DNA of 5,876 nt from Jiangellaceae bacterium. Its GTDB lineage: Bacteria > Actinomycetota > Actinomycetes > Jiangellales > Jiangellaceae. The notes below the pieces were generated by a model. That model made no database searches and was not told the DNA's origin. It worked only from the letters and a program-made list of their open reading frames with translations. Shown one piece after another: positions 1-5,876 of this stretch; positions within the stretch are counted from its first letter, which is position 1; each line of letters opens with the position of its first letter. Location: contig JASLBX010000092.1 of assembly GCA_030146385.1 (NCBI GenBank), positions 1 to 5,876 on the forward strand, in the 5' to 3' direction. The translations under genes and the position numbers were made by a program.

Positions 1-975
1 CGCCTCGAAGTCCCACTTCGGGCGGTGCTCGTCGCCGTCAAGGAATGCGGTCGCGGCATCCCGGCCCGACTCGAACAGTCTCTCGGCGGTCTTTGCGGTC
101 AGATCGAAGTCGGTCGCCTTAACGCCGAACGTGTCGACGAAGATCGTGCGAGCGGCTACGTCCTCACGGTCGATGTGCATCCGGTCGTAGAAGCCGGTCA
201 TCGTCGACAGCATCGCCTTGGTCAGGGTGACGACTCCCCGGACGTCGTTAAGCCTGGTATCGCCGGGACGCCCGGACAGCTTGATCCCGAAGGTGGGCCA
301 GCGGGGCTCGACGCCGTCCGTCCGGTCGAACACTCCCACCGGGAAGTTGGACAGCATCCCGCCGTCCACCAGCCATGCCGTGCCGTTACGGTCCGGGCAG
401 CGGGCGGGTGTGAAGAAGTACGGAATGGCCATCGACGCACGCACGGCGTCCACGACGGCTATCTGGTCCGGGTCGACCTTGAACTGCGCCTGGTAGTCCC
501 AAGGCAGTCGCACAAGCCGGCCGTTCGTGACGTCGGACGCCATCGTGACGAACCGGTAGCTGCGGGACGGCACCTCGCGCAGCGCCGCGTCGGCCGAAAG
601 GTCGCCAAGCCGCAGGTCGGCGAACGTCCGGACGTTCTGCTCCGCGAGCATCTCCGCGAGCCATTTGCGTACGTAATCGCCGCGGCACCAGCCCTTGTTC
701 AGCAGCACCTGCGCGGCGACGCCGACCGGCCCGAGCCGGCCGAGCAGCGGCGGATCCTGGAACTTGCGGTACTCGAGCGCCCGCATCATCTCGTGGAGGC
801 GGTCTCCCCGGATGCCCGCCGCTACGAGTGCGCCGACGATCGACCCCGCCGACGTGCCGGCAATCTTGTGAAATCGATAGCCACGCTCGTCCAGCACCGA
901 GATCGCGCCAGCAAGCGCGATCCCCTTGACGCCCCCACCTTCGAGAACGAGGTCTGCATTCAGTTGAGCGACCAT
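1..975 (-). CDS. Patatin-like phospholipase (3' end beyond the left edge)
   Basis: This is a probable cytoplasmic serine acyl hydrolase of the patatin family, which cleaves acyl chains from phospholipids or related lipids with a Ser-Asp dyad. The minus strand reads openly for 325 codons to the window edge with no stop, so the C-terminus is missing, probably only slightly given the usual family size. The oxyanion-hole loop GGGVKG is at residues 13-18, the nucleophile elbow GTSAG at 40-44 (Ser42), and the catalytic DGG at 204-206 (Asp204), followed by the typical MLSNFPV. Other family-like stretches are SDVTNGRLVRLPWDY and DAVRASMAIPYFF. No signal peptide or membrane segment is visible. I chose the ATG at 975 because AGGGGG lies 9 bases upstream; an in-frame ATG at 984 abuts that motif and is less likely. 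It is transcribed divergently from the STAND regulator, which may control it (inference). The physiological substrate cannot be read from the sequence. Confidence 0.93.
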   Translation of the reverse strand, partial: MVAQLNADLVLEGGGVKGIALAGAISVLDERGYRFHKIAGTSAGSIVGALVAAGIRGDRLHEMMRALEYRKFQDPPLLGRLGPVGVAAQVLLNKGWCRGDYVRKWLAEMLAEQNVRTFADLRLGDLSADAALREVPSRSYRFVTMASDVTNGRLVRLPWDYQAQFKVDPDQIAVVDAVRASMAIPYFFTPARCPDRNGTAWLVDGGMLSNFPVGVFDRTDGVEPRWPTFGIKLSGRPGDTRLNDVRGVVTLTKAMLSTMTGFYDRMHIDREDVAARTIFVDTFGVKATDFDLTAKTAERLFESGRDAATAFLDGDEHRPKWDFEA

Positions 976-984
976 GTGACTCAT

Positions 985-990
985 CCCCCT
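985..990 (-). promoter_or_regulatory. Ribosome binding site of the patatin-like gene
   Basis: On the minus strand AGGGGG lies 9 bases before the ATG at 975 and directly abuts the alternative in-frame ATG at 984. The spacing favours 975 as the start codon. Confidence 0.5.
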
Positions 991-1029
991 GGCCAGTTAC
1001 CGATCCGCGTTGCAGCCGGCTGACGTGAT

Positions 1030-1045
1030 GGAGAGCGATGGCATG
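1030..1045 (+). promoter_or_regulatory. Alternative ribosome binding site and start of the STAND regulator
   Basis: GGAGAG at 1030-1035 stands 7 bases before an in-frame ATG at 1043, a better Shine-Dalgarno match than the one before ATG 1100. Using it would add 19 residues (beginning MSPLIHGQ) before the conserved domain. Those codons include ATA, CAT, GGA and CCA and look less coding-like than the gene body, so I keep 1100 as the main call. Confidence 0.3.
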
Positions 1046-1099
1046 TCGCCCCTGATACATGGACAGAACCGGGGGTACGATCCAGCCCGGGGGCCAGTG

Positions 1100-3544
1100 A
1101 TGCGATTCCAGTTCGGCAACTGTGAGCTCGACTTGGATCGGGTGCAGTTGCGCGTCGACGGGACGGTCCGGCCGGTCGAGCCGCAAGTCTTCGACGTCCT
1201 CGTGCTGCTCGTGCAGCACCGCGACCGCGTGGTGTCGAAAGAAGAGCTGCTGGACGCGGTGTGGGACCACCGCTTCGTCAGCGAGTCGACGCTGACCAGC
1301 CGGATCAAGAGCGCACGCCAGGCAATCGGAGACGACGGGCAGGCCCAACGGTTCATCCGGACCGTCCACGGTCGTGGCTACCAGTTCGTCGGGGAGGTGC
1401 GTACGGGCCAACCCGCGACGGCGCGCCCGGCACCCGCGATCCCGCTCCCCGCCACTCCGACCATTGGCCGGGAGCGCGACATCGGCGCGGTTCTCGACCT
1501 GCTCGAACGAGCTCGCGTCGTCACGCTCCTCGGCACCGGCGGTGTGGGCAAGACACGGCTCGCGGTGGAGGTGGCGCTGCGATGGACGCCGGCCGAAGCG
1601 CGCTTTGTCAACCTCACCCAGGTGCGCGAAGCAGAGCTCGTTCCCGGGCTCATCGCTCAGGAGCTGGGAGTCCACAGCGCGAATGCCGCGGATCCGCGCC
1701 AGGCCCTTGAGGAAGCCATGCGCGCCCGGACGCCTCTGCTGCTTGTGCTCGACAACTTCGAGCACGTCATCGAGGCTGCGGAAATCGTGACCGCGATGGT
1801 CCAATGGGCTCCGGAGCTGCACGTGCTGGCCACCAGCAGGGCCCGATTGCAGGTTGCGGGAGAGCATGTCTTCGACGTCACACCGCTGCCTGTGGAGCCA
1901 TCCGGGACGGACGGCGATGGCGTGGCGGATGCGGTCGCGCTGTTCAACCAGGCGGCGACGGCGATCGACCCGAGCTTCGAGCTTGGCCGACACCTTGCAG
2001 ACGTCCTGACGATCTGCCGAACCGTCGACGGCCTACCGCTCGCCGTCGAACTGGCCGCCAGTCACGTGCGCACACTCCCGCCGCTGCTGCTGCGCACTCG
2101 ACTCAGCGCCGGGCTCGGGACGGCCGCCGGCGCGGCGCGAGACCTGCCGAGCCGGCAGCGGACGATCCCGGCGACGATCGACTGGAGCCTGAAACTGCTG
2201 GATGAGGCGGAGCGCGCCCTGTTCGTCCAGCTCGGCGTATTCTCCGGGCCTGTCTCGCTCGAGGTGATCGAACAGGTGTGTCAGGTCCCGGACGAAACCA
2301 CAGTTGTCGATTCACTCAGCCGGCTGGTCGACCAGAGCCTGGTCCGGCGCGTTTCCGGCCTGGCGGGATCGACCCGCTTCGCCCTGCTCGAACTCCTGAG
2401 GGAACGCGCCCGCGAGCTGCTTGCCGAGCAAGGCGATGCCGATGCCGTGGGGACCCGTCACGCGGAGCACGTCGCAACGCTCTGCGAGGACGTGGACGAG
2501 CGGAAGTGGACCGACCTTTCCGACCGGTGGATCGACGTCACCACCGAGTTCCTCGGTGAGATTCGTGCCGCACACCAGTGGGCGCAGGCGAGCGGCGACG
2601 TTCAGTTGGCTGCGCGGATCGCAGCAAGCCTCGGCACGTACTGGCATCGCGAGGGTCACTACCAGGAGGCGCGCCGGTGGGTCGGTGCCGCCCTCGACTC
2701 GGCCGACTCACTCGACCCGATGCTGGTGGCCAGACTCGAATTGGCCGCTGGGTTCTGTGAATGGGTCCGCGACAGGCGGGTCGCGCGGGTCCACTGGGAA
2801 CGAGCCGTCGCAGCATTCCGGGACCTCGAGCATGAGCGGTACCTGGCCTACACGCTTGGATTGTCGTCGGGCACATACACAGCCGACCACGACCGCTACC
2901 CGGAGGCGATCGCCCAATGCGAGGAGGCGATCGAACGTGCCCGACGGGTGGGCTCGCTGCCACTGATCGCCCAGGTCTTGAACATCAAGGGGGAGCTGGC
3001 TCGTGTCCAGGGCGACTACGATGCGGCCCTCGCCGCGTACGAGGAGGGACGCGAACTCGCCGAGGCCTCCGGCGATCAGACCCACCTCAGCATCTTCCTG
3101 GCCAACCTCAGCTACATGGCCGAACACCGAGGCGAGTATAACGAGGCTCGCCGGCTGGCCCTCGAAGCGCTGTGGCTGTCCTGGAACCTGGGCCGCCGAA
3201 TCATGGCGACCTGGTCGTTGTCCGAGCTGGCCGGTCCCGAGCTGGCGCTTGGACGACCCGAGCGCGCGGCCATCCTCGTCGGCGCCGCCGACCACGCCCT
3301 CAAGGTCATGGGCGCTACTCGCCATCCCGGCGACATACCCGAGCATGCACGCGTCGTCGAGGGCCTGCATTCTGCACTCGGGCCGACGGAGTTCCGCCGG
3401 CTGCACGCTGAAGGCGCCAGGCTCTCGCTGCAGGAGGCGGTTACGCTCGCGCTCACCGACCTCGACCGCGACTCCGCGCAGTCACGCGGACAGTTCCTTG
3501 TCAATCGCGGTCGGGAATCGGGGCTTGACGCGGATATCTCCTAG
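1100..3544 (+). CDS. OmpR-type winged-helix regulator with STAND/NB-ARC ATPase and TPR-like repeats
   Basis: This is a probable cytoplasmic ATP-dependent transcription regulator of 814 residues. Residues 1-100 form an OmpR/PhoB-type winged helix (Trans_reg_C), including SKEELLDAVW and the wing RTVHGRGYQFV. Residues 122-440 are a STAND/NB-ARC module: Walker A GTGGVGKT at 145-152, Walker B LLLVLDNFEH at 213-222, sensor-like ATSRARL at 244-250, GLPLA at 311-315, then a winged segment from about 353 (RQRTIPATIDWSL). The rest, roughly 450-790, is helical with TPR-like units such as GDYDAALAAYEEGRELA near 638-654, the likely ligand- or partner-sensing part. STAND proteins (MalT, AfsR type) switch by nucleotide exchange and oligomerisation; the effector here is unknown. 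ATG 1100 is chosen because family members begin at this point (MRFQFG...) and the upstream codons look non-coding; GGGGG lies 6 bases before it. Alternatives are ATG 1043 and TTG 1010. The last 20 codons overlap the convergent gene. Confidence 0.92.
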   Translation: MRFQFGNCELDLDRVQLRVDGTVRPVEPQVFDVLVLLVQHRDRVVSKEELLDAVWDHRFVSESTLTSRIKSARQAIGDDGQAQRFIRTVHGRGYQFVGEVRTGQPATARPAPAIPLPATPTIGRERDIGAVLDLLERARVVTLLGTGGVGKTRLAVEVALRWTPAEARFVNLTQVREAELVPGLIAQELGVHSANAADPRQALEEAMRARTPLLLVLDNFEHVIEAAEIVTAMVQWAPELHVLATSRARLQVAGEHVFDVTPLPVEPSGTDGDGVADAVALFNQAATAIDPSFELGRHLADVLTICRTVDGLPLAVELAASHVRTLPPLLLRTRLSAGLGTAAGAARDLPSRQRTIPATIDWSLKLLDEAERALFVQLGVFSGPVSLEVIEQVCQVPDETTVVDSLSRLVDQSLVRRVSGLAGSTRFALLELLRERARELLAEQGDADAVGTRHAEHVATLCEDVDERKWTDLSDRWIDVTTEFLGEIRAAHQWAQASGDVQLAARIAASLGTYWHREGHYQEARRWVGAALDSADSLDPMLVARLELAAGFCEWVRDRRVARVHWERAVAAFRDLEHERYLAYTLGLSSGTYTADHDRYPEAIAQCEEAIERARRVGSLPLIAQVLNIKGELARVQGDYDAALAAYEEGRELAEASGDQTHLSIFLANLSYMAEHRGEYNEARRLALEALWLSWNLGRRIMATWSLSELAGPELALGRPERAAILVGAADHALKVMGATRHPGDIPEHARVVEGLHSALGPTEFRRLHAEGARLSLQEAVTLALTDLDRDSAQSRGQFLVNRGRESGLDADIS
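3482..3544. other. Tail-to-tail overlap of two convergent genes
   Basis: The plus-strand regulator ends at TAG 3542-3544 and the minus-strand HTH_42 gene ends at TGA (complement of 3482-3484), so both proteins are encoded across 63 bases. Codon boundaries coincide on the two strands. On the minus strand this stretch encodes the family-typical end (LEAWLGDIRVKPRF... to KELSA). On the plus strand it encodes only residues 795-814 of the regulator, a tail outside any recognisable domain. No terminator hairpin was seen here. Confidence 0.85.
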
Positions 3545-4672
3545 CCAGGCTTCGAGCTTGCCCGCCGCATCGGCGACCATCGTCGTCCCGTCCGAACCAA
3601 TGTCTTCAAAGAGCCGGTAGGCGATCGCCCCGTCTGCGCGTTGTGCCCATCCGCCGACAACCCGGCCTCCCCACCACACGGTGGGCCCGATGTTGCCGCT
3701 GCGATCGTAAAGGTGCTCGCGAGCGAGCCCGCCGAGGTACCAGTCGCGGCCGGCCATCGCCCACCCCATCACGGCGGGATCCAGGCTGGGCAGGAATGCC
3801 GTCCACGCCTCCAATTCGGCGAACGGCTCAAGATCGTCCGGCAGCACATAGGCGGTTTCGCCGCCATCGAGCTCGACGTCGACGGCGCCGACTGCGGCCA
3901 GCACCTTGCGAGCCCGGCTGATCGTCCAGCCGGTCCACCACTTGAAGTCGGCGAGCGTGCCAGGGCCGAAGGCGTGCAGCCAGGCGCGAGCGAGTTGCTG
4001 CTCGGCGTCGGGCAGCGGCAGGTCGAGCGCCGTGCCGGGAAGCCAGGTCTCGACCAGCGCCCACCTGTTGACGCCGACCCACGACTTGACCGGCCGAGTG
4101 CGGATGACGCTGCCTTCCGCGGCGAGCTGGAACATGACGCGGGGCGCCATGGTGGACTTCGACTCGTACGGCTTACCGGGGGCGAGGACGATCTGTTCGC
4201 GCAATTGCGGGACGTCCGCGGCGATCTGCTGGGTCGTCGCCTCACCGCGGTTGGCCAGCGCTTGCAGGACGCCCGCCTCTGCCTGCGCGAGCCAGGTCTC
4301 GGCGTCGTCGGCGATGCCACCCTCGGCGATCATCTTGAGGTTCTGGCGCCGCTCCTTGGCCGCGATCGTATCGGTGCAGGCAGTCTGCACGGCCGGCCAC
4401 AGCTCGGCCGGAAGCACGAACATCGTGCGCCGCATGCCGAGAACGCGTACGAGCGTCCGGTCGTCGTACAGCGCGGCGTCGAGCGCCGAAGGCGGCGCGT
4501 GACCGGTTCGCGCAGCCGCGGCCAGGTAGACCGACACCGGGTCGGTCGCGTGGTACGCCACGATGCTCTGCACCACCGCGTACGGGTTATCGACCTGGGC
4601 GCTCGTCGCCAGGTGATGCCGGACGGCGAGCCGAGACCGGCGCTCGTGCACTCCGATTGTCCTTGTGTTCAT
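3482..4672 (-). CDS. Winged helix DNA-binding domain protein (HTH_42, YcaQ/AlkZ superfamily)
   Basis: This 396-residue protein belongs to the HTH_42 superfamily (PF06224), which contains the DNA glycosylases YcaQ/AlkX and AlkZ that unhook DNA crosslinks, along with many uncharacterised actinobacterial members. Family-like segments, in order: an N-terminal NTRTIGVHERRSRLAVRHHL; VVQSIVAYHATDPVSVYL at 33-50; MRRTMFVLP at 80-88; FGPGTLADFKWWTGWT at 235-250; LPSLDPAVMGW at 294-304; and DRSGNIGPTVWWGGRVVGGW at 323-342. In AlkZ the catalytic motif is QxQ in a 'LQAQDP'-like context; here that position reads H41-A42-T43-D44-P45, so glycosylase activity cannot be assumed. No signal peptide or membrane segment is seen; the protein is likely cytoplasmic and DNA-binding. 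The ATG at 4672 fits the usual N-terminus, though the upstream ribosome binding site is weak. Longer in-frame starts up to 5005 run into the coding sequence of the divergent gene and are rejected. The role is uncertain: DNA repair or regulation. Confidence 0.9.
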   Translation of the reverse strand: MNTRTIGVHERRSRLAVRHHLATSAQVDNPYAVVQSIVAYHATDPVSVYLAAAARTGHAPPSALDAALYDDRTLVRVLGMRRTMFVLPAELWPAVQTACTDTIAAKERRQNLKMIAEGGIADDAETWLAQAEAGVLQALANRGEATTQQIAADVPQLREQIVLAPGKPYESKSTMAPRVMFQLAAEGSVIRTRPVKSWVGVNRWALVETWLPGTALDLPLPDAEQQLARAWLHAFGPGTLADFKWWTGWTISRARKVLAAVGAVDVELDGGETAYVLPDDLEPFAELEAWTAFLPSLDPAVMGWAMAGRDWYLGGLAREHLYDRSGNIGPTVWWGGRVVGGWAQRADGAIAYRLFEDIGSDGTTMVADAAGKLEAWLGDIRVKPRFPTAIDKELSA

Positions 4673-4695
4673 GAGTAACCGCTTCGCCGACTGGA

Positions 4696-4724
4696 TTGTC
4701 GTGCCGGGTCGGCGATGGTACACG
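4696..4724 (+). promoter_or_regulatory. Candidate promoter of the cyclotransferase gene
   Basis: TTGTCG (4696-4701) and TACACG (4719-4724) are separated by 17 bases and match the sigma-70 consensus at 4 of 6 and 3 of 6 positions. Transcription starting about 7 bases after the -10 box would begin at about 4731, the chosen GTG start codon, implying a leaderless message. Leaderless transcripts are common in actinobacteria. The matches are weak and could be chance. Confidence 0.25.
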
Positions 4725-4745
4725 TGGTCGGTGACACGTGTGCGG
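4717..4745. repeat. Tandem imperfect repeat with two CACGTG palindromes
   Basis: ACACGTG occurs at 4720-4726 and 4734-4740, 14 bases apart, inside a direct repeat that agrees at 11 of 15 aligned positions. Each copy contains the palindrome CACGTG, and the second extends to the 8-bp palindrome ACACGTGT (4734-4741). The repeat straddles the chosen GTG start of the cyclotransferase and overlaps the candidate -10 box, a position suitable for a repressor operator (inference). Part of the second copy is coding sequence. Confidence 0.45.
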
Positions 4746-5627
4746 CGTCTCGTGGCGGCACTCGGGCTGGCCTTCGTCCTTCTCGGCTGCGCATCGGACC
4801 CGGAGGACAGTGGAAGCGCCGAAGACGCGTGCCCGCAGCCGGACCCGCCGGCCGTCGCCGGAGCCGGGCCGTCCGTCCTGCCTGAGATGGACGACGCACC
4901 CACCCCGCACCCGTACACCGTCGAGGTGGTGGACCGGACGCCGCACGACACCGGTGCGTTTACCCAGGGCCTGCTGCACGCCGACGGTCTCTTGTACGAG
5001 AGCACCGGGCTTTACGGCGAGTCGGACGTCCGGCTGGTCGAGCCCGCGACAGGCGACGTGCTGCTTGATGAAGCGATTCCGGAGGAGTTCTTCGGCGAGG
5101 GCCTTGCCATGCACGACGGCCGACTCTTCCAGCTCACCTGGCAGGAGCAGCAGCTGTTCGTCTGGGATCGATGCAGCCTTGAGGAACTCGATCGGATCGA
5201 CTACGCCGGCGAGGGCTGGGGCCTGATCAGCGACGGCGAGGTGCTCTGGCGCAGTGACGGCACATCGACGCTGTACCAGCACGACCCGTCGACCTTTGAA
5301 GTCGTCGAAACGGTGGACGTGGCCGACCGCGGCGTCCCGCTCGAGCGGCTCAACGAGCTCGAACTGGTCGACGGATACATCTTGGCCAACGTCTTCACCG
5401 AGCCGTGGATCGCCGTCATCGAGCCCGAGACCGGCGAGGTCACGGGGTGGGTGGACGGCTCTCCATTGGTGTCCGAGGTCGGCGCTACCGAATCGAATGA
5501 CGTGCTGAACGGGATCGCGGTCGACCCTGAGACCGGCCGGCTGTGGCTCACCGGCAAGCGGTGGCCGACCGTGTTCGAGGTGCGCATCGTCCCTGGGGAC
5601 GACCTCCCGCCGCCGGGACTGCGTTAG
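4731..5627 (+). CDS. Lipoprotein glutaminyl-peptide cyclotransferase
   Basis: This enzyme converts N-terminal glutamine of peptides or proteins to pyroglutamate with release of ammonia. The 298-residue protein matches the plant/bacterial five-bladed beta-propeller type (PF05096). From the GTG at 4731 it begins MTRVRRL, a short basic n-region and hydrophobic core, then lipobox LLGC with Cys20 as the predicted lipidated residue, so it should sit on the outer face of the cytoplasmic membrane. An acidic, proline-rich linker runs to about residue 60. The active-site signatures I recall from papaya cyclotransferase are all present: FTQGL at 77-81, GEGL with Glu123, QLTW with Trp137, EGWGL with Trp163, RLNELELVDG with Asn208, NVFTEPW with Trp226 and LTGKRWP with Lys276. 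An in-frame GTG at 4665 (320 residues) would put about 22 residues ahead of the signal peptide and is less likely. The gene ends in tandem TAG codons. It is divergent from the HTH_42 gene and convergent with the methyltransferase. Natural substrates are unknown. Confidence 0.93.
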   Translation: MTRVRRLVAALGLAFVLLGCASDPEDSGSAEDACPQPDPPAVAGAGPSVLPEMDDAPTPHPYTVEVVDRTPHDTGAFTQGLLHADGLLYESTGLYGESDVRLVEPATGDVLLDEAIPEEFFGEGLAMHDGRLFQLTWQEQQLFVWDRCSLEELDRIDYAGEGWGLISDGEVLWRSDGTSTLYQHDPSTFEVVETVDVADRGVPLERLNELELVDGYILANVFTEPWIAVIEPETGEVTGWVDGSPLVSEVGATESNDVLNGIAVDPETGRLWLTGKRWPTVFEVRIVPGDDLPPPGLR

Positions 5628-5628
5628 T

Positions 5629-5665
5629 AGTCATACCTCTGCGGGCATGCCATATGCCTATGACT
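5629..5665. terminator. Bulged inverted repeat, possible bidirectional terminator
   Basis: AGTCATA (5629-5635) pairs perfectly with TATGACT (5659-5665). Inside it GGCAT (5644-5648) pairs with ATGCC (5654-5658), leaving a 5-base loop and an 8-base bulge on the left arm. The structure nearly fills the 41-base gap between the convergent stop codons, where a shared terminator would be expected. There is no T-run on either side and the outer stem is AT-rich, so it is not a classic intrinsic terminator. Confidence 0.35.
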
Positions 5666-5668
5666 GGC

Positions 5669-5876
5669 CTACGGCCGAGCCTCCAGAACCATGTTGATGG
5701 GGTTCTCAGCGACCCGGCGGACGTGCCGGAATCCGGCCTCAGTGAGCACTGCACGAAGCCGGTCTTCACCCGCCTGAGCCCCCAGGCTCAGGCCAACCGG
5801 CTGCGACAACGAGTTCGCCACGCAGAGGAACGTCGACGCGCCGTAATGCATCGCCGCGCCCGGGTTGTTCTCGATG
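5669..5876 (-). CDS. SAM-dependent methyltransferase, C-terminal fragment (5' end beyond the right edge)
   Basis: The minus strand is open from the right edge to a TAG (complement of 5669-5671) and gives the last 68 residues of a larger protein. The segments YGASTFLCVANSLSQ, GLSLGAQAGEDRLRAVLTEAGF and the end NPINMVLEARP resemble the C-terminal part of class I SAM-dependent methyltransferases common in actinobacteria, often with an N-terminal winged helix (Rv2258c-like proteins, from memory). The SAM-binding motifs would lie outside the window, so the substrate cannot be inferred. An internal ATG at 5851 is not the start, because the family-like reading continues upstream of it (IENNPGAA). 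The gene converges on the cyclotransferase with a 41-base gap. Confidence 0.72.
   Translation of the reverse strand, partial: IENNPGAAMHYGASTFLCVANSLSQPVGLSLGAQAGEDRLRAVLTEAGFRHVRRVAENPINMVLEARP

Larger units (their letters stand above)
976..1099. promoter_or_regulatory. Divergent intergenic region with a CAGCCGGCTG palindrome
   Basis: This 124-base gap separates the start codons of the patatin-like gene and the STAND regulator, so it must hold both promoters. It contains a perfect 10-bp palindrome, CAGCCGGCTG, at 1013-1022, and CCGGGGG twice as a direct repeat at 1069-1075 and 1087-1093 (18 bp apart). There is also a 5-bp inverted repeat CATGT/ACATG at 1042-1046 and 1057-1061. OmpR-type winged helices usually bind direct repeats, so the CCGGGGG pair is the more relevant candidate for autoregulation, but this is inference. 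I could not find a convincing -35/-10 pair on either strand; TACGAT at 1076-1081 resembles a -10 box but has no well-spaced -35. Confidence 0.3.

Noticed and set aside
25..1023. Long plus-strand open reading frame of 332 codons
   Set aside because: It is antisense to the patatin-like gene, whose catalytic motifs are intact on the minus strand; its translation is Arg/His-rich and resembles no family.
386..1993. Minus-strand open reading frame of 535 codons
   Set aside because: It is antisense to the regulator's winged helix and ATPase and out of frame with the patatin gene. It crosses the intergenic gap and shows no domain; it is typical of GC-rich antisense frames.
2708..3406. Minus-strand open reading frame of 232 codons
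   Set aside because: It is antisense to the TPR-like half of the regulator and has no independent family resemblance or ribosome binding site.
3641..4678. Plus-strand open reading frame of 345 codons
   Set aside because: It is the antisense shadow of the HTH_42 gene, which has clear family motifs across its full length.
4665..4730. Longer cyclotransferase starting at GTG 4665
   Set aside because: It would place about 22 mostly uncharged residues ahead of a well-formed signal peptide with lipobox and would overlap the divergent start codon at 4672.
4673..5005. N-terminal extension of the HTH_42 gene
   Set aside because: The frame is open, but it lies opposite the conserved cyclotransferase coding sequence, and family N-termini start near the ATG at 4672.
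1..5876. CRISPR array, tRNA or rRNA genes, insertion sequence or attachment sites
   Set aside because: I looked for repeat-spacer periodicity, tRNA-like cloverleaves, transposase motifs and terminal inverted repeats and saw none; nearly all bases are accounted for by the five genes.

Overview
The window is GC-rich throughout, with codon third positions dominated by G or C. It reads as ordinary chromosomal DNA of a high-GC Gram-positive bacterium, most likely an actinomycete. The basis for this is family resemblance judged from memory, not a search: a winged-helix protein of the 'HATDP' subtype, a methyltransferase tail of the type common in actinobacteria, and a lipoprotein glutaminyl-peptide cyclotransferase.

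There are five genes in strictly alternating orientation (-, +, -, +, -), so no two neighbours form an operon. From left to right: (1) a patatin-like phospholipase on the minus strand, running off the left edge; (2) on the plus strand, a large regulator with an OmpR-type winged helix, a STAND/NB-ARC ATPase core and a TPR-like C-terminal half; (3) on the minus strand, a winged-helix DNA-binding protein of the HTH_42 / YcaQ-AlkZ superfamily; (4) on the plus strand, an exported lipoprotein glutaminyl-peptide cyclotransferase; (5) on the minus strand, the C-terminal end of a SAM-dependent methyltransferase, running off the right edge.

The two divergent gaps (about 976-1099 and 4673-4730) are the only places for promoters and operators. 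The first holds a 10-bp palindrome and the competing start sites of the regulator. The second holds a tandem CACGTG repeat and a weak promoter-like pair whose predicted transcript would start at the cyclotransferase start codon. The first convergent junction is a 63-bp tail-to-tail overlap (3482-3544). The second is a 41-bp gap containing a bulged inverted repeat that may act as a terminator for both genes.

No insertion sequence, CRISPR array, tRNA, rRNA or recombination site was seen, and no stretch over 300 bases lacks a gene. The only hint of a functional unit is the phospholipase transcribed divergently from the STAND regulator, which could be regulator and target. I see no clear evidence of a new system; the findings are modest and graded accordingly.
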